NCBI GenBank assembly: GCA_029490685.1
Contig: CM055959.1
Location: 98,675,733-98,739,732, forward strand
From: Schizonepeta tenuifolia
Lineage: Eukaryota > Streptophyta > Magnoliopsida > Lamiales > Lamiaceae
Direction: 5' to 3'
DNA length: 64,000 nucleotides
The first letter of the stretch is position 1. Each line of letters opens with the position of its first letter. The notes beneath the pieces were generated by a model. That model was not told where the DNA came from. It did not search any database and saw only the letters and a list, made by a program, of their open reading frames with translations. Below are positions 1-11,624 of this stretch, in pieces. The translations under genes and the position numbers were made by a program.

Positions 1-862
1 CCAGCATTTGAAGAAGATTTTTTTAACGCAACCTCCAGTAGCTTTTCACCCATTCTGCTTGACATTGAGAAAGATTATGCTGCAAGAAGCTCTGGAATGA
101 AGAAACGGCCTTCCAGTGCAACCAATCTTCCCAAATTTGCTAATCCTACTGAGTTTCGTGCTGGCTCTGGTGCTTGGGGTTCTAAACCTGATAAGAGACA
201 CATCTCAAGGGATGAAGTTAGACCAAATTGTGAAATCATTAATAGGAAAAGTATTTCTACGATGAAACAAAAAGAGTTCATGGAAGAGGCTATGATTGGA
301 AAAAGTTCACAAAATTCCTACAAGTATTTTCAAGAAAAGGGTAGTTTTTATAGCACACCACTCTCAAATGCTCTTCATTCTACTCAGCCTCAAGGATCAC
401 CCTGGACAATTGAATTTCTTAACAGGGTAAGGGAAAAGAGTAGAATGCATAAGCAGTCTGTTCCCCATGACTTACCCTCTCCTTATTTGGGTTCTTCTGG
501 GAATACATCAAAAGTTACAAAAAGAAGAAGTCCCTCAATTCTTGAATTTTACAAGTATGAAGGGGGTAGCACCCCACAGAAAATAGTTCAAGAGAAGAGA
601 CTGAAGAGATTTTCACAAGCAGTAAACTCAGTGAAGGCTAAGAAGGCTTCTGCTTCATGTCCACCGTCAACTCCAGTTGATAAGAGAGCAAGACGGGTAT
701 GTCAATGAAATCCCTTTGTGCTAATTGGGTTTATTTTCTTTGGCATCTTAACCTGTATTTTGTCAACTGCAGACACTATCTTTCTCGGGAAATGGAAGTG
801 CTGGGCAAAGTAAGCTTGTTTGGAAGGACAACGATTACCACAACTCACAAAGAAAACCATAG
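1..862 (+). CDS. SHOC1: SHOC1-like meiotic crossover protein, 3' end (partial)
   Basis: This is the C-terminal part of a gene that runs off the left edge. Two exons are visible. Exon 1-696 is open from base 1 and ends at donor GTATGT in phase 0. Exon 773-862 follows acceptor CTGCAG and ends in TAG. The first 32 residues lie upstream of the first visible ATG (97), so that ATG is internal. The tail is basic and Ser-rich, with a short conserved-looking block (SPWTIEFLNRVREK) and a KRARR cluster spanning the splice junction. I recognise this as the tail of SHORTAGE IN CHIASMATA 1, an XPF-like partner in the class I (ZMM) crossover pathway that acts on meiotic chromosomes. The catalytically dead nuclease-like core would lie outside the window. 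The identification is from memory and is strengthened by the neighbour at 1718-5816, which is adjacent to SHOC1 in Arabidopsis too. Confidence 0.72.
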
Positions 863-1717
863 CATCAAGTATGGACTCTGTAGATTTCACAAAAACTAAA
901 GGGCTTTGTTGGTTGTTTATTGTTTATCCTGGTGCTATTGATGACTTGAGTATACTGCTAGCTTCTATACTGCACCATGTCTCCTCAAAAGGGTGTGGAT
1001 AAAGTATATATAGGTTAATCATTTTTTGCATTGTTGTCAATTGTCGGGGTTGGAATCATCCAATTATTTGCTTTGATTATTAGAGCAGGGGTATAAGTGT
1101 GGTACATGTTCTGTAAACGTACTACCAGTGAATTCACAGAATGAACTAAGGCTCCTTGATAATCTTGTTGTTGAACTCTCTAACAACTATCATTATCCAA
1201 TTATGGCCAGAGGGTGAAAGGAGTAATAGATTTGGTGGATTTACTGTCCCACAACAGTAAAAACCACTATTTATTATCATCAAATGATGTTCCTTGACCC
1301 CTATTGCATCAAATTGATCTGAATTAGTTCTATATATGTTTTCTTGTCTAGCTTGGTCTGTGTCTGTCATTACAGTATGGAGCTTATAATAGTCCCAATC
1401 AATGGTTTCCTTTTTTGGTTTGTTATGATTATCTATTGCTTTACCAACTATGGTCAAACACATGGTACAAATTTGAACTGCTTGTTGGATAATGTCGTTA
1501 TCTGTTACAAGGATGTCGTTAATATGCAAAAACGATGGTGCAACTGTTAGATTTAAAAACCACGATATTGAGGTACTGGATCTTATTGCTTCAGATTTTA
1601 AAGGATAAGAAAAAAAGCAACAAATTTGGGGATATGACGTTGGAAATGGTTGATGTACATATCGTATGTGTTGGGTCTAAAAGCTCTGTGGTTGGATTTC
1701 ACCATTACTCCAATTAG
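863..1717. other. Spacer between convergent genes
   Basis: This short spacer lies between the SHOC1-like stop and the convergent coiled-coil gene, so it should hold both 3' UTRs. It contains one minus-strand open frame at 1146-1529 (127 codons) that I do not recognise. The frame has low-complexity composition and no visible splice partner. It could be a decayed element fragment or chance. Confidence 0.5.
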
Positions 1718-4700
1718 CTAGTTTTTCTTTCCATTTTTCATATTACGGAGAGCCATGACAAGTTGTTGTCGTTCACCTTCTACCTCTGCAAATCTCAAAC
1801 TTATTTCTGAATATCTGTCGTGCATTTCTTTCAACTCTTCCTCCATGCTTTTGTTTCTGTCCTTCAATGATGCTACTTCACATGACAAGCTGGAGGCATC
1901 ACATCCACCATTGGATTGGCTGCTAGTTCGCAGCGAATTGTCTTTTGAGACTTTTCCATTGGATGCCACAGTTTCCTGTAGTTGAAGTAAATACTCTTGT
2001 CATTACAATCAGATGATTGAATGCAACAGAATCATATGAAGAAGTGATGAAGAGATTCATTGCTTTCCTAGCTTGTGACTATTTGGTAATGTTTAATTAA
2101 ACAAAGTATTTATTTTATCTGTTTTTTGCTAGAGCTCTTGCTAGAGTATGTGTTTCATTTCCACTTGTAGAAGAATGGTACTTTCATTATCCATCTTTTT
2201 TATTTTTTTATGAATAATGTCTAGGCTAAATTTCCGCTTGCAGATCCTACACTATGTCTAGATAATTATATTGAAGATTTTTTTGTTTCCTTAAAACATT
2301 AGTTCTTTGTTGTTTCGTACCGATCTGTTCTAACTGTTCTGGAAGGAGAGACTGTAAGTGGTTTTGTACCTGAATTTTTCTGACTTCTGTGGTGTTAGAT
2401 TTTTGGAGTGCAGCTTTTTCCAGTTCCTGTCAAAACGATCACTGTTAGTTTTCTGCTGCCAGAGAAACAAAATAATTATTTATCTCTGTTGAAGGCTTTC
2501 AAGGACGGCGATTGTCGTAGTAAACTGCACAATCCTTTTTATGTCTCTCTAGAAGTTTTGATTTGTGCACCCCTATATTTCATGAATCATTGATTCATAA
2601 TACACAGATATTCTGGAATGCGAATGAGCATAAACATTATATTCATGTAATCTTCTAACATAGATAGGAAGTCCTGATGACCAACAAATATCCATAGGTT
2701 TTTCATAATTCATCAGAATTTGCCTATGTTAAAGGATAACATGAATACAGTGGAACACACATTTCAATTTTAATCAAAAAAAAAAAAAAATCTGATATCA
2801 CTAATGAAAGTTTTTCCCAAGATGAATTGAGCAAGCTTATGTTACTGTGAAGTAATGTCAGAGGCAAATTTAGAAATGTATTTGAAATTAATTCACTCAT
2901 ATTAGGCAGAAGTTTATCATTCTGGCAATTTAAACTACTACTAACCTTTTCCTTTTTGCATATGTCACCCTGTAATTTTGACATCTCTTTCTTCAGGCCT
3001 TCTTTCTCCTGTTCCAGTTCAAGCTGATGACTTTTGGCTTCATTGTTCTTGATCCGCAGCTTCTTCACTTGTAACAGCAAGTTATCTTCTTTTGTTTTCT
3101 TCAGGTCAGTTTGAGACTTCATGGTGACATTTTCATGCAATAATTTTTCTGCTTCCTTCCTCGCTGAATCTAGTTGTCTCTGCAGATCCTCCTTTTCGGA
3201 TTTCAATCTCTGTAGTGTTTCTGATTCTTGTGTGGTTTTCTTCTGATAAGATCCATTTCCAGAAATTGATTGACTTTGTTCTGAATGCTCTCTGATTGTT
3301 CTTTCATGTTTGTCTCTGATTATTTGAAGCTCTTCTTTGGCTTTCCTGAGCAATCCTTCTAAAACTTCATTTTTCTGTTGCAGATCATTCGCTTCTGCAA
3401 CTGCTTTCTCGGCTAGTTTCTCATTCTCCTCAATTTTTTGTGACATCTCGGCAGAAATATGTTCAATTTCCTCCTGAAGTCGATCAGTCGCATTTGCATT
3501 GCTCAACCTCATTTTCCTTAAGGCTTCTTCAGCTCGTATGGCCCTCTGCTCCGTCTCAACTTTCAACTCAGTTACTGCTTCCAGATCTTCCTGAAAAATT
3601 TGCGCCTGGTTTTCCAGTTCTTTCTGCAGGCCCTCAACCTGGAACTCAATCTCGTCAATCATATTCAGGGACTCTGAGTATTGACGTGCCTGCCTTCTGT
3701 TTTCTGTCTCCAAGCTTGCAATCTGGAGTTTCAGCTTCTTCTCTGCAGCCAAGCATTCTGCATATTTGTGCTCAATTTGCATCCTTTCTGTTTCGCTTTG
3801 CTCTAGCTTGGCGTTTATATCCTTGTTTTCTGCCTCTAAACTATCGTAATCCTCAGTAAGCCTCTCAACTTGCAATTTTATCTCCGATTTCTCTTTCTTG
3901 AGAGCTTCTATTTCTGAATAGAGAGTTTCAATCTTCTGGTTCAACATTTCTACTTCTTCAACATGTCCATGCTTCCTCTCCACGTCTCCATTCTGATCCA
4001 TTTTCATTCTCGGTGATGCTGCAGTACCCTCTGCCGATCCATTGTGGAGGGCCTTAATTTTGGTTGAAAGTCGAGATATTTCTGCATTCTTCTGGTCCAA
4101 TTTTTTGGTAAGATCTCTCATGGCCAGAACGAATTCAGAATTTGAGTCTTCCGTTTTCTGTAGTTGTAACTTAAACTTCTTATTTAGTTGTTTCTCACGT
4201 TGAAGATCTTGCTTGATCTTTTCAAGTGCAGCATTTGAATTTTCAGTCTCTTTTGGGGTATGACTTGAAAATACATCATCAGATGCTGAGACCTTGAGTC
4301 GTTCACATTCTGCTTTGAGTGCGTCTCTTTCCTCCTTTAGGCAATCAATTTGCTCTGACAATTGTTGTCCTCTCTTTGTTTCCTTCGTTATTTGCTTACG
4401 AAGGGACTGTGCTTCTAAGTCTGAAAGTTCTGCCTTCCTCTCTAACAATTTCATTTGATGTGCCAGTGAAGTTCCTTTCCCTCCATCTTTCGATTCAGCA
4501 TCATTATAATCTGAATCTGCATCTCCGAAGCTTCCATGATGTCCACCGTGCATGGATATTGCTTCACTCAAATCATCACTCTGTAAAACAAAAATAGGAA
4601 CCATTCTTAATGAAATCAAGGATGAATCCAAACATACAGTTGTTCTCCCTCCTTTTTAGTTTCCAACTTTGAACCAAGCAACTAAAACCAGGAAGTTTAA

Positions 4701-5816
4701 CATGGAGACCTTACATCAGGAGATTTTGAGATTCTCCTCCCAAAGCCATTAAAATCTCTTTCTTCAGCATCCAAAATTGAATCATATGATTCATCCACCG
4801 GGTTTTCGCTATCTTCATCATGTCTGATATTTTTCATGAGAAAAATATTTTCTGTTACTTCAACTTCTGTAGGCCATATAATATCCAGCAAAGTTATAAC
4901 AGAGAAAACAATGATCTTTGTTACCTAGAATCAGAGCTTCCTTTCATGTTCTGAACTGTGACCTGAATTGTAAATTCAAGTCGAAAATGATTAATGCTGC
5001 CAGATTATAGGTGTTTCTAACTTTTTCTGCATATGTGCCTTCGTGCAAGAGATGGAGAGAAAGACTAACATGTAATACTGCACCCGATTTCGAAGTCTGC
5101 AGAGGGAGTGTTAAATTCACTGGTTTGGTAGCATCTGCTAGATCTGCAAAATCAACTGAGACTTCTCCAAGAAAGCCTGATTTTGATGAACCCTGTAAGC
5201 AAACATACTGTCATTTTTCTGTTTTCTTTCAAGCTAACTATATAAAAACTGACATTTATATACACAAATTTTCAATGGTGATCTTGAGTGAAGATGGAGA
5301 AGAGTGTGACTTACTGTTGATACAATCACATAGTAGAACTTTTCTCTGATTCTCCCTGTTTTGATCTCCTTGATTAATTTTACAGTTTCAAATACTGGAT
5401 TTTCCCAGGTGCAGGTTCCTTCAACAATTGGTGCTTTTGGTAATCTGACTGTTGGCTTTCCTACATCTACTGGAACCAGAGAAATCATGAGGCTTTTTGT
5501 TTTTAGCTGTGGCACCTGTCATTTTTTCAACACATAAACCAAATCACCGGTGAGATAATTATCCATTCCAAAATCTTGAATGAATCATCATGTATATGAA
5601 AGATTCCCTTTTTACTACAGGCAGCAGCAGAAGTTACTTCAATTTCAGACAAGAATGACGGCATAATCAGCATTATTCAACATTTTCTCCGAAACATAAT
5701 CAGGTAAGTTACTACAGACTAAATTTTTCATCAACAATGTTGAATTGACATACCTGTGTTGCCTGAAATTGCATCTTGAAGACTGCTTTGATCTTCTTCT
5801 CGCTTCGCTTGAACAT
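1718..5816 (-). CDS. C2-domain/coiled-coil protein, myosin heavy chain-related (AT5G52280 type)
   Basis: Eight exons can be joined with GT-AG junctions and preserved phase: 5816-5754, 5515-5315, 5192-5070, 4962-4925, 4823-4715, 4580-2946, 2426-2370 and 1975-1718, giving about 827 aa. The N-terminus (MFKRSEKKIKAVFK...) begins an EEIG1/EHBP1-type N-terminal C2 domain. It covers roughly residues 1-135 and contains GKPTV, WENPVFETV and a GSSKSGFLGE strand. An acidic linker follows, then about 600 residues of heptad-rich coiled coil, and a basic tail (ALRNMKNGKKN) typical of the family. Family members are predicted cytoskeleton- or membrane-associated scaffolds, and the name does not imply motor activity because no motor domain is present. 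The 57-base exon at 2426-2370 and the 38-base exon at 4962-4925 are easy to miss. Alternative acceptors for the fifth exon give an immediate stop, which fixes 4823. The gene converges on SHOC1. Confidence 0.88.
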
Positions 5817-6252
5817 CTTTTCTGGATATTGTTATGCATAAAAAAAACAAAACAAAAAAAAAAACTAGGCTCTTGTTAGGTCTAAAGCTGCAATGTCTGT
5901 GTTTACCTTAACTATAATAGAATTGATACTAGAATGATTTGGTGGGTTGGATAAAGATCCAAATCTAAATTATTTGGAGCCCTTGTTTTTTATTTGTTGC
6001 CAACAAGTCTGGGAAATTACAATAAGAAGTTTACAAACGGATAGTTTTTAGTTTTGACTTTTGGAGTAATATCGTTTTTAGATTTGTATGCTTGAGTACA
6101 TGTGGTACCAGGAAACAGGCTGCCATTGCAGTATATTTCTATGACTATTTAAACACTTATGCTTTAATCTAATTAAGTAGTGGCTGTCATGAATTAAGAG
6201 CTATGAATTAGATAATGTTTACTTTCTTGGTTAATGGCATTAACTATGTGTC

Positions 6253-6294
<42 letters not shown>

Positions 6295-6980
6295 CAGATA
6301 ACATAAGGGAAACATAATTTTGATGAATCTTCTAATGTTTTGAAGTATTAATTTATGATTTGTCCTTGTCCCATATAAATAAAGCGTATGAAATTGCACT
6401 GGATCTAGTCAGAAGAGAAATAATTTGATGGAATAATAATTAGAGTGGGGGATCCAAGTAACTTGCAGCTTTACAATGGGGTTGCCATTTTATGCCAGCC
6501 TTGTCGCTTTGGAAAGTATATATCGCTGTTTGTTTTTGGCACTCGTTTCCTTAATGCTTTTTCCTTTCTCTTTCTTTGGTTTGGAGAGATAAAACACTCC
6601 AACCACCATATTTGCCTTGAGCATTCATTTCACTTTATTTTTTTGAGCATTCATTTCACTTTCCTCCATACTTGTACAATATCAACCATGAAATAAATGA
6701 TGGTATTAATATTTATGCGGTGATCAGTACAATCACCGTTGACGTGATGTGCTTGCTTGCTAGTCACCACAGTTTCGCTATTATTCGATCTACTTTTTTA
6801 TTGATCTATAAGAAATTTTAAAGTCCGCTTGGCGATGAACCTAAAATCCGAAATCTTTGATCTCGGATAATAATCATTCCACCACTAAGATAACGCAGAC
6901 ACAATTTTATCCAACTTTTTAGTGTTTTATTCATATCTTAATATTATACTATGATATTATATGTTTTAGATATGAGTATT
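5817..6980. other. Upstream region of the coiled-coil gene
   Basis: AT-rich DNA with no credible coding frame. It includes the presumed promoter and 5' UTR of the minus-strand gene starting at 5816. A poly-A-rich stretch sits at about 5843-5862 and a GA microsatellite at 6256-6292. Confidence 0.5.
6256..6292. repeat. (GA)n microsatellite
   Basis: About 18 perfect GA units lie 440 bp upstream of the coiled-coil gene's start codon. GA/CT tracts near plant promoters can bind BBR/BPC factors, but no function is shown here. Confidence 0.95.
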
Positions 6981-7308
6981 GATATTTGGACAACAGTTGT
7001 CCGTTGTACGGTTGCATATTCGTAATTAAATACACTTTCATTTTTTTTCCAATAATTAATATAATTAGTGTTTTGTCTATAACACCATTTTCACTTAATT
7101 GTATGTTAATTTTCAATATTAATTAAAATAAATTAATATCATGCACAAATTTTTGAAAATTTAAAATATTTATTAAATTTAAAAATTAACATATAATTAG
7201 GTGGAAAAAGTATTATAGACAAACATTAATTATATTTTATTTAAAAAATTGAAAGACTATTTAATACGAATATTACACTGTTATCTGGACAATTGTTGTC
7301 CAAATATC
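6981..7308. repeat. Fold-back MITE
   Basis: The block starts with GATATTTGGACAACAGTTGTCC and ends with its near-complement GGACAATTGTTGTCCAAATATC. Inner sequences, including AATTAATATAATTAGTGTTT and the TTTTCACTTAATTGTATGTTAAT segment, also pair across the middle. It is a 0.33-kb hairpin-forming non-autonomous element with no ORF. The superfamily is not resolved because the target duplication is unclear. Confidence 0.7.
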
Positions 7309-8166
7309 TTTATTCTTTAGGTATTTTTATATTTTCTTCAATTTTTAATGGTTTGTTGAGAGAATCAAAATTTATGATTAGTTAATCTACGGGTTAACAA
7401 TTAGGATTCATTATATCTAAACAGGATTTATATTTATATTTTAACATTTAATTTGTATATTTTTAATTATTAATTTTGGTTATTCCATAATCTGACGCAT
7501 AGTTTTGAAAGCTTCAACTTTTAGTGTATATATTAATTATGATTCATTATTTTTCATATTGAATTTAATAGTACTACACGAGTGGGCTACACAAAAATGC
7601 CGGATAGAGAATTCGAAAACATAATTAAAGAGATGTGAATTCGAATCTATCCCAATAATTTTGGGATTAAAATGCTCGTACAACGAGTATGAATCTCTCT
7701 CTAAAAATTGAACTTGTAGTTGAGTATAAATCTCGAATCTCGCGTAGCTGGCCCGAAGATGTATCTTATAAAGTAATCTTTTGCCATCTAAATTAATACT
7801 GTAATAGCTATATATCATTAATTAGTCATATTTAATTATTTATTTTAATTTATGCGTAGTTGGACGTGTGTCAAGACTTCATGTTACGTTTGCTTATACG
7901 GCTGAAAGAATATGCGACAGTTCTCGTCATTTATTGTCCTTTAACTCAAGATTGTGATTATAATTTATGAATTTGTCTGGTGCCCATTTTAGATTGTTGT
8001 GATTCAGATGTGTGACAGATACATAAGGACCCCCTCTTAGAAATAATTGAGCGGCCTAGTATGTTTAATAAGCTTTTATATTTTGGTAATAAGTGAGCAT
8101 CAATTGGTGGGATGAAAGCTGGACTTGGGAGGCTCACACAATAAAATTTAATTAAAAGAAGAGTAA

Positions 8167-8335
8167 TGATATTTATACACACTGTGGTCAGTCACATGAG
8201 CTAAAAATGATAATATAAATTTTAAAAATGAAAATATACCTAATTGAAAAGCATAAACTCTATAAAAAAATATTATTATTTTTATTTTTACAGTTAATTT
8301 TTTTTTCACGCGTATTACTGATCACAGTGTTTCCG
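8167..8335. repeat. Small inverted-repeat element
   Basis: ACACTGTGGTCAGT near the left edge faces ACTGATCACAGTGT near the right edge across an A/T-rich core. This gives a MITE-like block of about 170 bp. The exact ends are uncertain. Confidence 0.45.
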
Positions 8336-9001
8336 ACTAGAGTGTGTCCGAATATTGTTAATCTTGAAAAAAAAAAAAAAAATAGTGGGTCATCTTATAT
8401 TGTTGCAAATGTTGATTTGATCCCATTTTTGTTCGTTAAATGCCTGCAAAATTGATCTGGAAATTCGGACCGACACGTGAATACATGTGCTGGCGCTCTC
8501 TCTCTCTCATTATTTTTCTCTCACACTTATCTTATTGTTCCTTTATTTAAAATAAATCTTTTAAGAAAATCACAAATTTCTTCAAAAAATAAAATAAATA
8601 AATAAATAAATCAGCTACGCTTCTTTTTCGTACTTTGTTATTATCCGATGTTTGTTTTTATTATTGTTTTATTTTAGCCCCTGAATAGCATAATTGCCTA
8701 ATAATCGAGTTTTTTGCATAAAACTTCTTCATGTTTTACAAGATACAGTTTATTTTTTTGAACTGTATATGTGAGTTATATTTCTGAATAAAAAAATTCT
8801 TTGAGGTAAGTTCCTACGGTAATTTGGGATAACCTAGGAAGCATAGAGTAAAATATTTGCATTCTTTAGTAGATGAAGTGTAACAAAAAATCAAAAAATA
8901 TATGAGTGTACAAAAATGATACTGGACTTAGTATAAGAGTACGTTTATTGTTACTATTCAATTCCTTAATCAAGATTTATTGAATTAAAGAATAACGATC
9001 T

Positions 9002-9098
9002 TTTTTTTAGTTTACAGATATACACATAATTCGAACCCCTAACTCTCGATTGAAAGGAAACCTTCTTAGCACTTAAACTACCACAACGACCTTTCTTC
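9002..9098 (-). mobile_element. tRNA-derived SINE fragment
   Basis: Read on the minus strand, this has a TGGTAGTTTAAGTGC stretch resembling a pol III A box, then GGGGTTCGAATTATG matching the B-box core GGTTCGA, and ends in an A-rich tail (the T run at 9001-9008 on the plus strand). It is too degenerate and lacks a cloverleaf, so it is not a tRNA gene. Confidence 0.5.
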
Positions 9099-9579
9099 TG
9101 AAACTGGAATAAATATGTACTCAACATTATAAATATTGATACTCAATTGATAAAAAATGAAGGAAAAAGAGAGTGAGAAAAAAAAAGTACAGTATTTACA
9201 TCCAAGCGTTGTGTGTGCGTCTGTTTTTCTAAATTTGATGGATGGAAATGGCCTCTCGGTATGAATGCCTAGAAACAAATTAATGCAGCAAATTCTTAAA
9301 GTTTGACCAGGTCCAATTATTAAAATTTAAAATTACGACTATCATCTTAAAATTTGTTGTATCCGCAACTTTTTCTTTGCCTTTTCATTATGTTACGGCA
9401 TTGATGATGGCCGAGCAAATTCAGAGCCGGACGGCATCATTTATGATTTGTGGTGCTTTACTTTTGATTCTTATAGCTGCCCACAAGCAAACTTGTATAT
9501 AAATGTACTCCAACTTTTTATTACTTTTTCTCTAAAAACATTAATATAAGAAGAGAAAAGATCATCTCAAAAATAGATA

Positions 9580-9816
9580 CTTTATCCGTCTACAATAGTC
9601 TTGTCACTTTTTGTTATTTAAATCTCTCTGAAAAATGTTTACCAATTTCATTTTTCGTAATAACGTCCATATAACACATCATTTTTCAACCTTATATTTT
9701 ATGTTATTTATAGTTAACCTAACTCGCCCACAACAAATTTGTCATTATTCACTGTTATCAATACTACCCACTAATTGTTGTCTACAATGTGATAAGGATA
9801 TGGTGAACGGAGAGAG
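9580..9816. mobile_element. Stowaway-like MITE
   Basis: TA target duplications at 9578-9579 and 9817-9818 flank ends resembling the Stowaway terminus CTCCCTCCGTCC: CTTTATCCGTCTACAATAG on the left and, inverted, GAACGGAGAGAG on the right. No ORF is credible. Stowaway elements are mobilised in trans by Tc1/mariner transposases. Confidence 0.65.
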
Positions 9817-9818
9817 TA

Positions 9819-10820
9819 TAAAGTAATTGTATATGTTGCTAATTGATTGAGTAAATCTATTCGGGCCCGAGGTAAAAGAAACAGAAAGTAGAAATTATGA
9901 CAAAATTTTCCTTTTGTAATGTTGGTAAATTACAACTGTTACCCAAAACTATAGTTGAATAATAATACAAAGATTATCATTATTTCCGAGTTCCGGCCTG
10001 AAAGTTAATTCATCTCACTCTAGCTCTTGGCCGGCTAACTCTTGTTACTTTTAAAGTCATCAATTTGCATAAGGTTTTCTTCAAATCAAATTCTTGGTAT
10101 TAAATTATGTAACGTATTTATTAGTGAATTTTATGAACAGAGTACTTAACTAGTAGAGTATTATGTTTCGACTACGGAAGTACTCCCCTCATCCCGTTCA
10201 ACTTGTATATTTACTATAATTTTTATTATGTTTTGAAAGAGGGCCATAATAAATAATATGAGGGTTCACTTAAATCACCCATATGTTTTTTAACTGATAA
10301 GGCAAATTATCATTTGGACTGATGAGGTCTTCAAAAGTGTACTATTGTATTTTCTTATTCAAAATCTATTGCTGCTATTTTTCCCGTTATTTTTTTTATA
10401 TATATAAATTACTTCTGCGTATAATTTTTTAGATTATCTTCATAAATTATTCAAAAGAATTAGAACGTGGGATTAATCATCCTTCACTCTATGGATGGAC
10501 TTGTATGACTTTCAAGGGACATTAAATATCAAGTCTTCGAAAACTCAATTAATTAAAATTCTAATTAAATAACGCGTCAATCATCAATGATCATAGGTAG
10601 TATTCGTACTTCCATTCTAAATGACATCAATTCTTTTGCTTGGATTATTTCTCATAATGTCAATTTAACATTTAATGACCCTCATCAAAGAGTAATAAGT
10701 TCATAAGTAAACATGCATTCACAATTTATAACTAACGTGTCAAATTCAAAATGAATATACGTGACAACAATAAGTGATATTTTCTCAATCATTTATGTTT
10801 TTGATATATTAAAGGTCGAT
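9819..10820. other. AT-rich spacer
   Basis: No gene is recognised. Stretches near 10184 and 10600 resemble weathered Stowaway ends (CTCCCCTCATCCCGTTC), but partner ends could not be fixed. Confidence 0.45.
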
Positions 10821-11026
10821 GTGGCGGAGCCACTAACAAGCTTGAAGGGGCTTGGCAAACCAAAAAATTTAAATTTTTTATTATATAAAATTTTCGAATT
10901 AGTTATATTTTATGTGAATTTTTGTAGTATAAGTTCCCGTTCCCGAATTGAATCGTATGAAAAAGTCAATATTTAGAAGAAGTAGAAAAATTAGCCCCGA
11001 GTAGAAATTTTTTCTGGCTACGCCAC
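10821..11026. repeat. 206-bp MITE with GTGGCGGAGCCA ends
   Basis: GTGGCGGAGCCA at 10821 and TGGCTACGCCAC at 11015-11026 are inverted copies that match at 11 of 12 bases. The interior has paired GGGGCTTGG and GCCCCGAG segments around an AT core. No coding capacity and no clear target duplication were found. Confidence 0.6.
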
Positions 11027-11624
11027 TCGTATAAGATTTTCGCGTGAAATAATTTATTAGACAATGCTTCATGTATAAGATTCACTCTCTCAAGAAAAGT
11101 TTCATCCTCTAGAGAATGTAATTGAGATCTGGCCGTTTTGGTAGATATGTTTTGTATAGAGTTTGAAATTCATTTATCATTACAAAATCTACAACTCCAG
11201 ATTCAAGTTAATTTTGTGAGGAAGACAAGTTAAATCTTTGTCACGTTTCTTATTATGGGTTTCCATATCATATTTACATCCTAGTGCATGTGGGCCTTTA
11301 TCTCATGCTATTAACTAGGCCTTTTATTCCTCGTGACACTGATTAATATATGTCCGGCGATATTGGGATGAACTTGTAAGTTCGAGCATTTATTCACAAC
11401 TTTTTAGTTTAAAAAAAAGAACTTTTTAGCCCATTATTAAAGAAAATTTGAATTTGATGCAATAATTTTTAGCCCCACTATTGAAGAAAATTATAAATTG
11501 ATGCCAAAAAGTAGAGAGTAGGAATCAAATGCACGACCTCAGTATACAATATGAGTTACTATTTTGGTTAGTAGATGGATTTATAATTATATTACATATA
11601 GGGCTGATTATTTTTGGAGCCTTC
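11027..11624. other. Spacer with 43-bp tandem duplication and SINE-like segment
   Basis: A unit of about 43 bp starting TTTTAGCCC, with (A)GAAAATT in the middle, occurs twice at about 11425-11510. Next to it, 11515-11600 read on the minus strand has GAGGTCGTGCATTTGATTCC, similar to the B-box end of some plant SINEs. No gene is seen. Confidence 0.4.

Larger units (their letters stand above)
7309..9579. other. AT-rich spacer
   Basis: I see no gene here. The stretch has A/T runs, a CT-rich patch near 8496-8510 and an AAAT repeat near 8587-8612. The two small repeats within it are listed separately. Short ORFs in this stretch have no family signature. Confidence 0.5.

Noticed and set aside
1146..1529. 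127-codon minus-strand ORF as a gene
   Set aside because: No recognisable domain, no splice partners, and its position in the 3' intergenic space gives no support. Recorded only as unexplained.
3440..3859. 139-codon plus-strand ORF
   Set aside because: It is the antisense shadow of the coiled-coil exon 4580-2946, whose family match and splice phases are strong.
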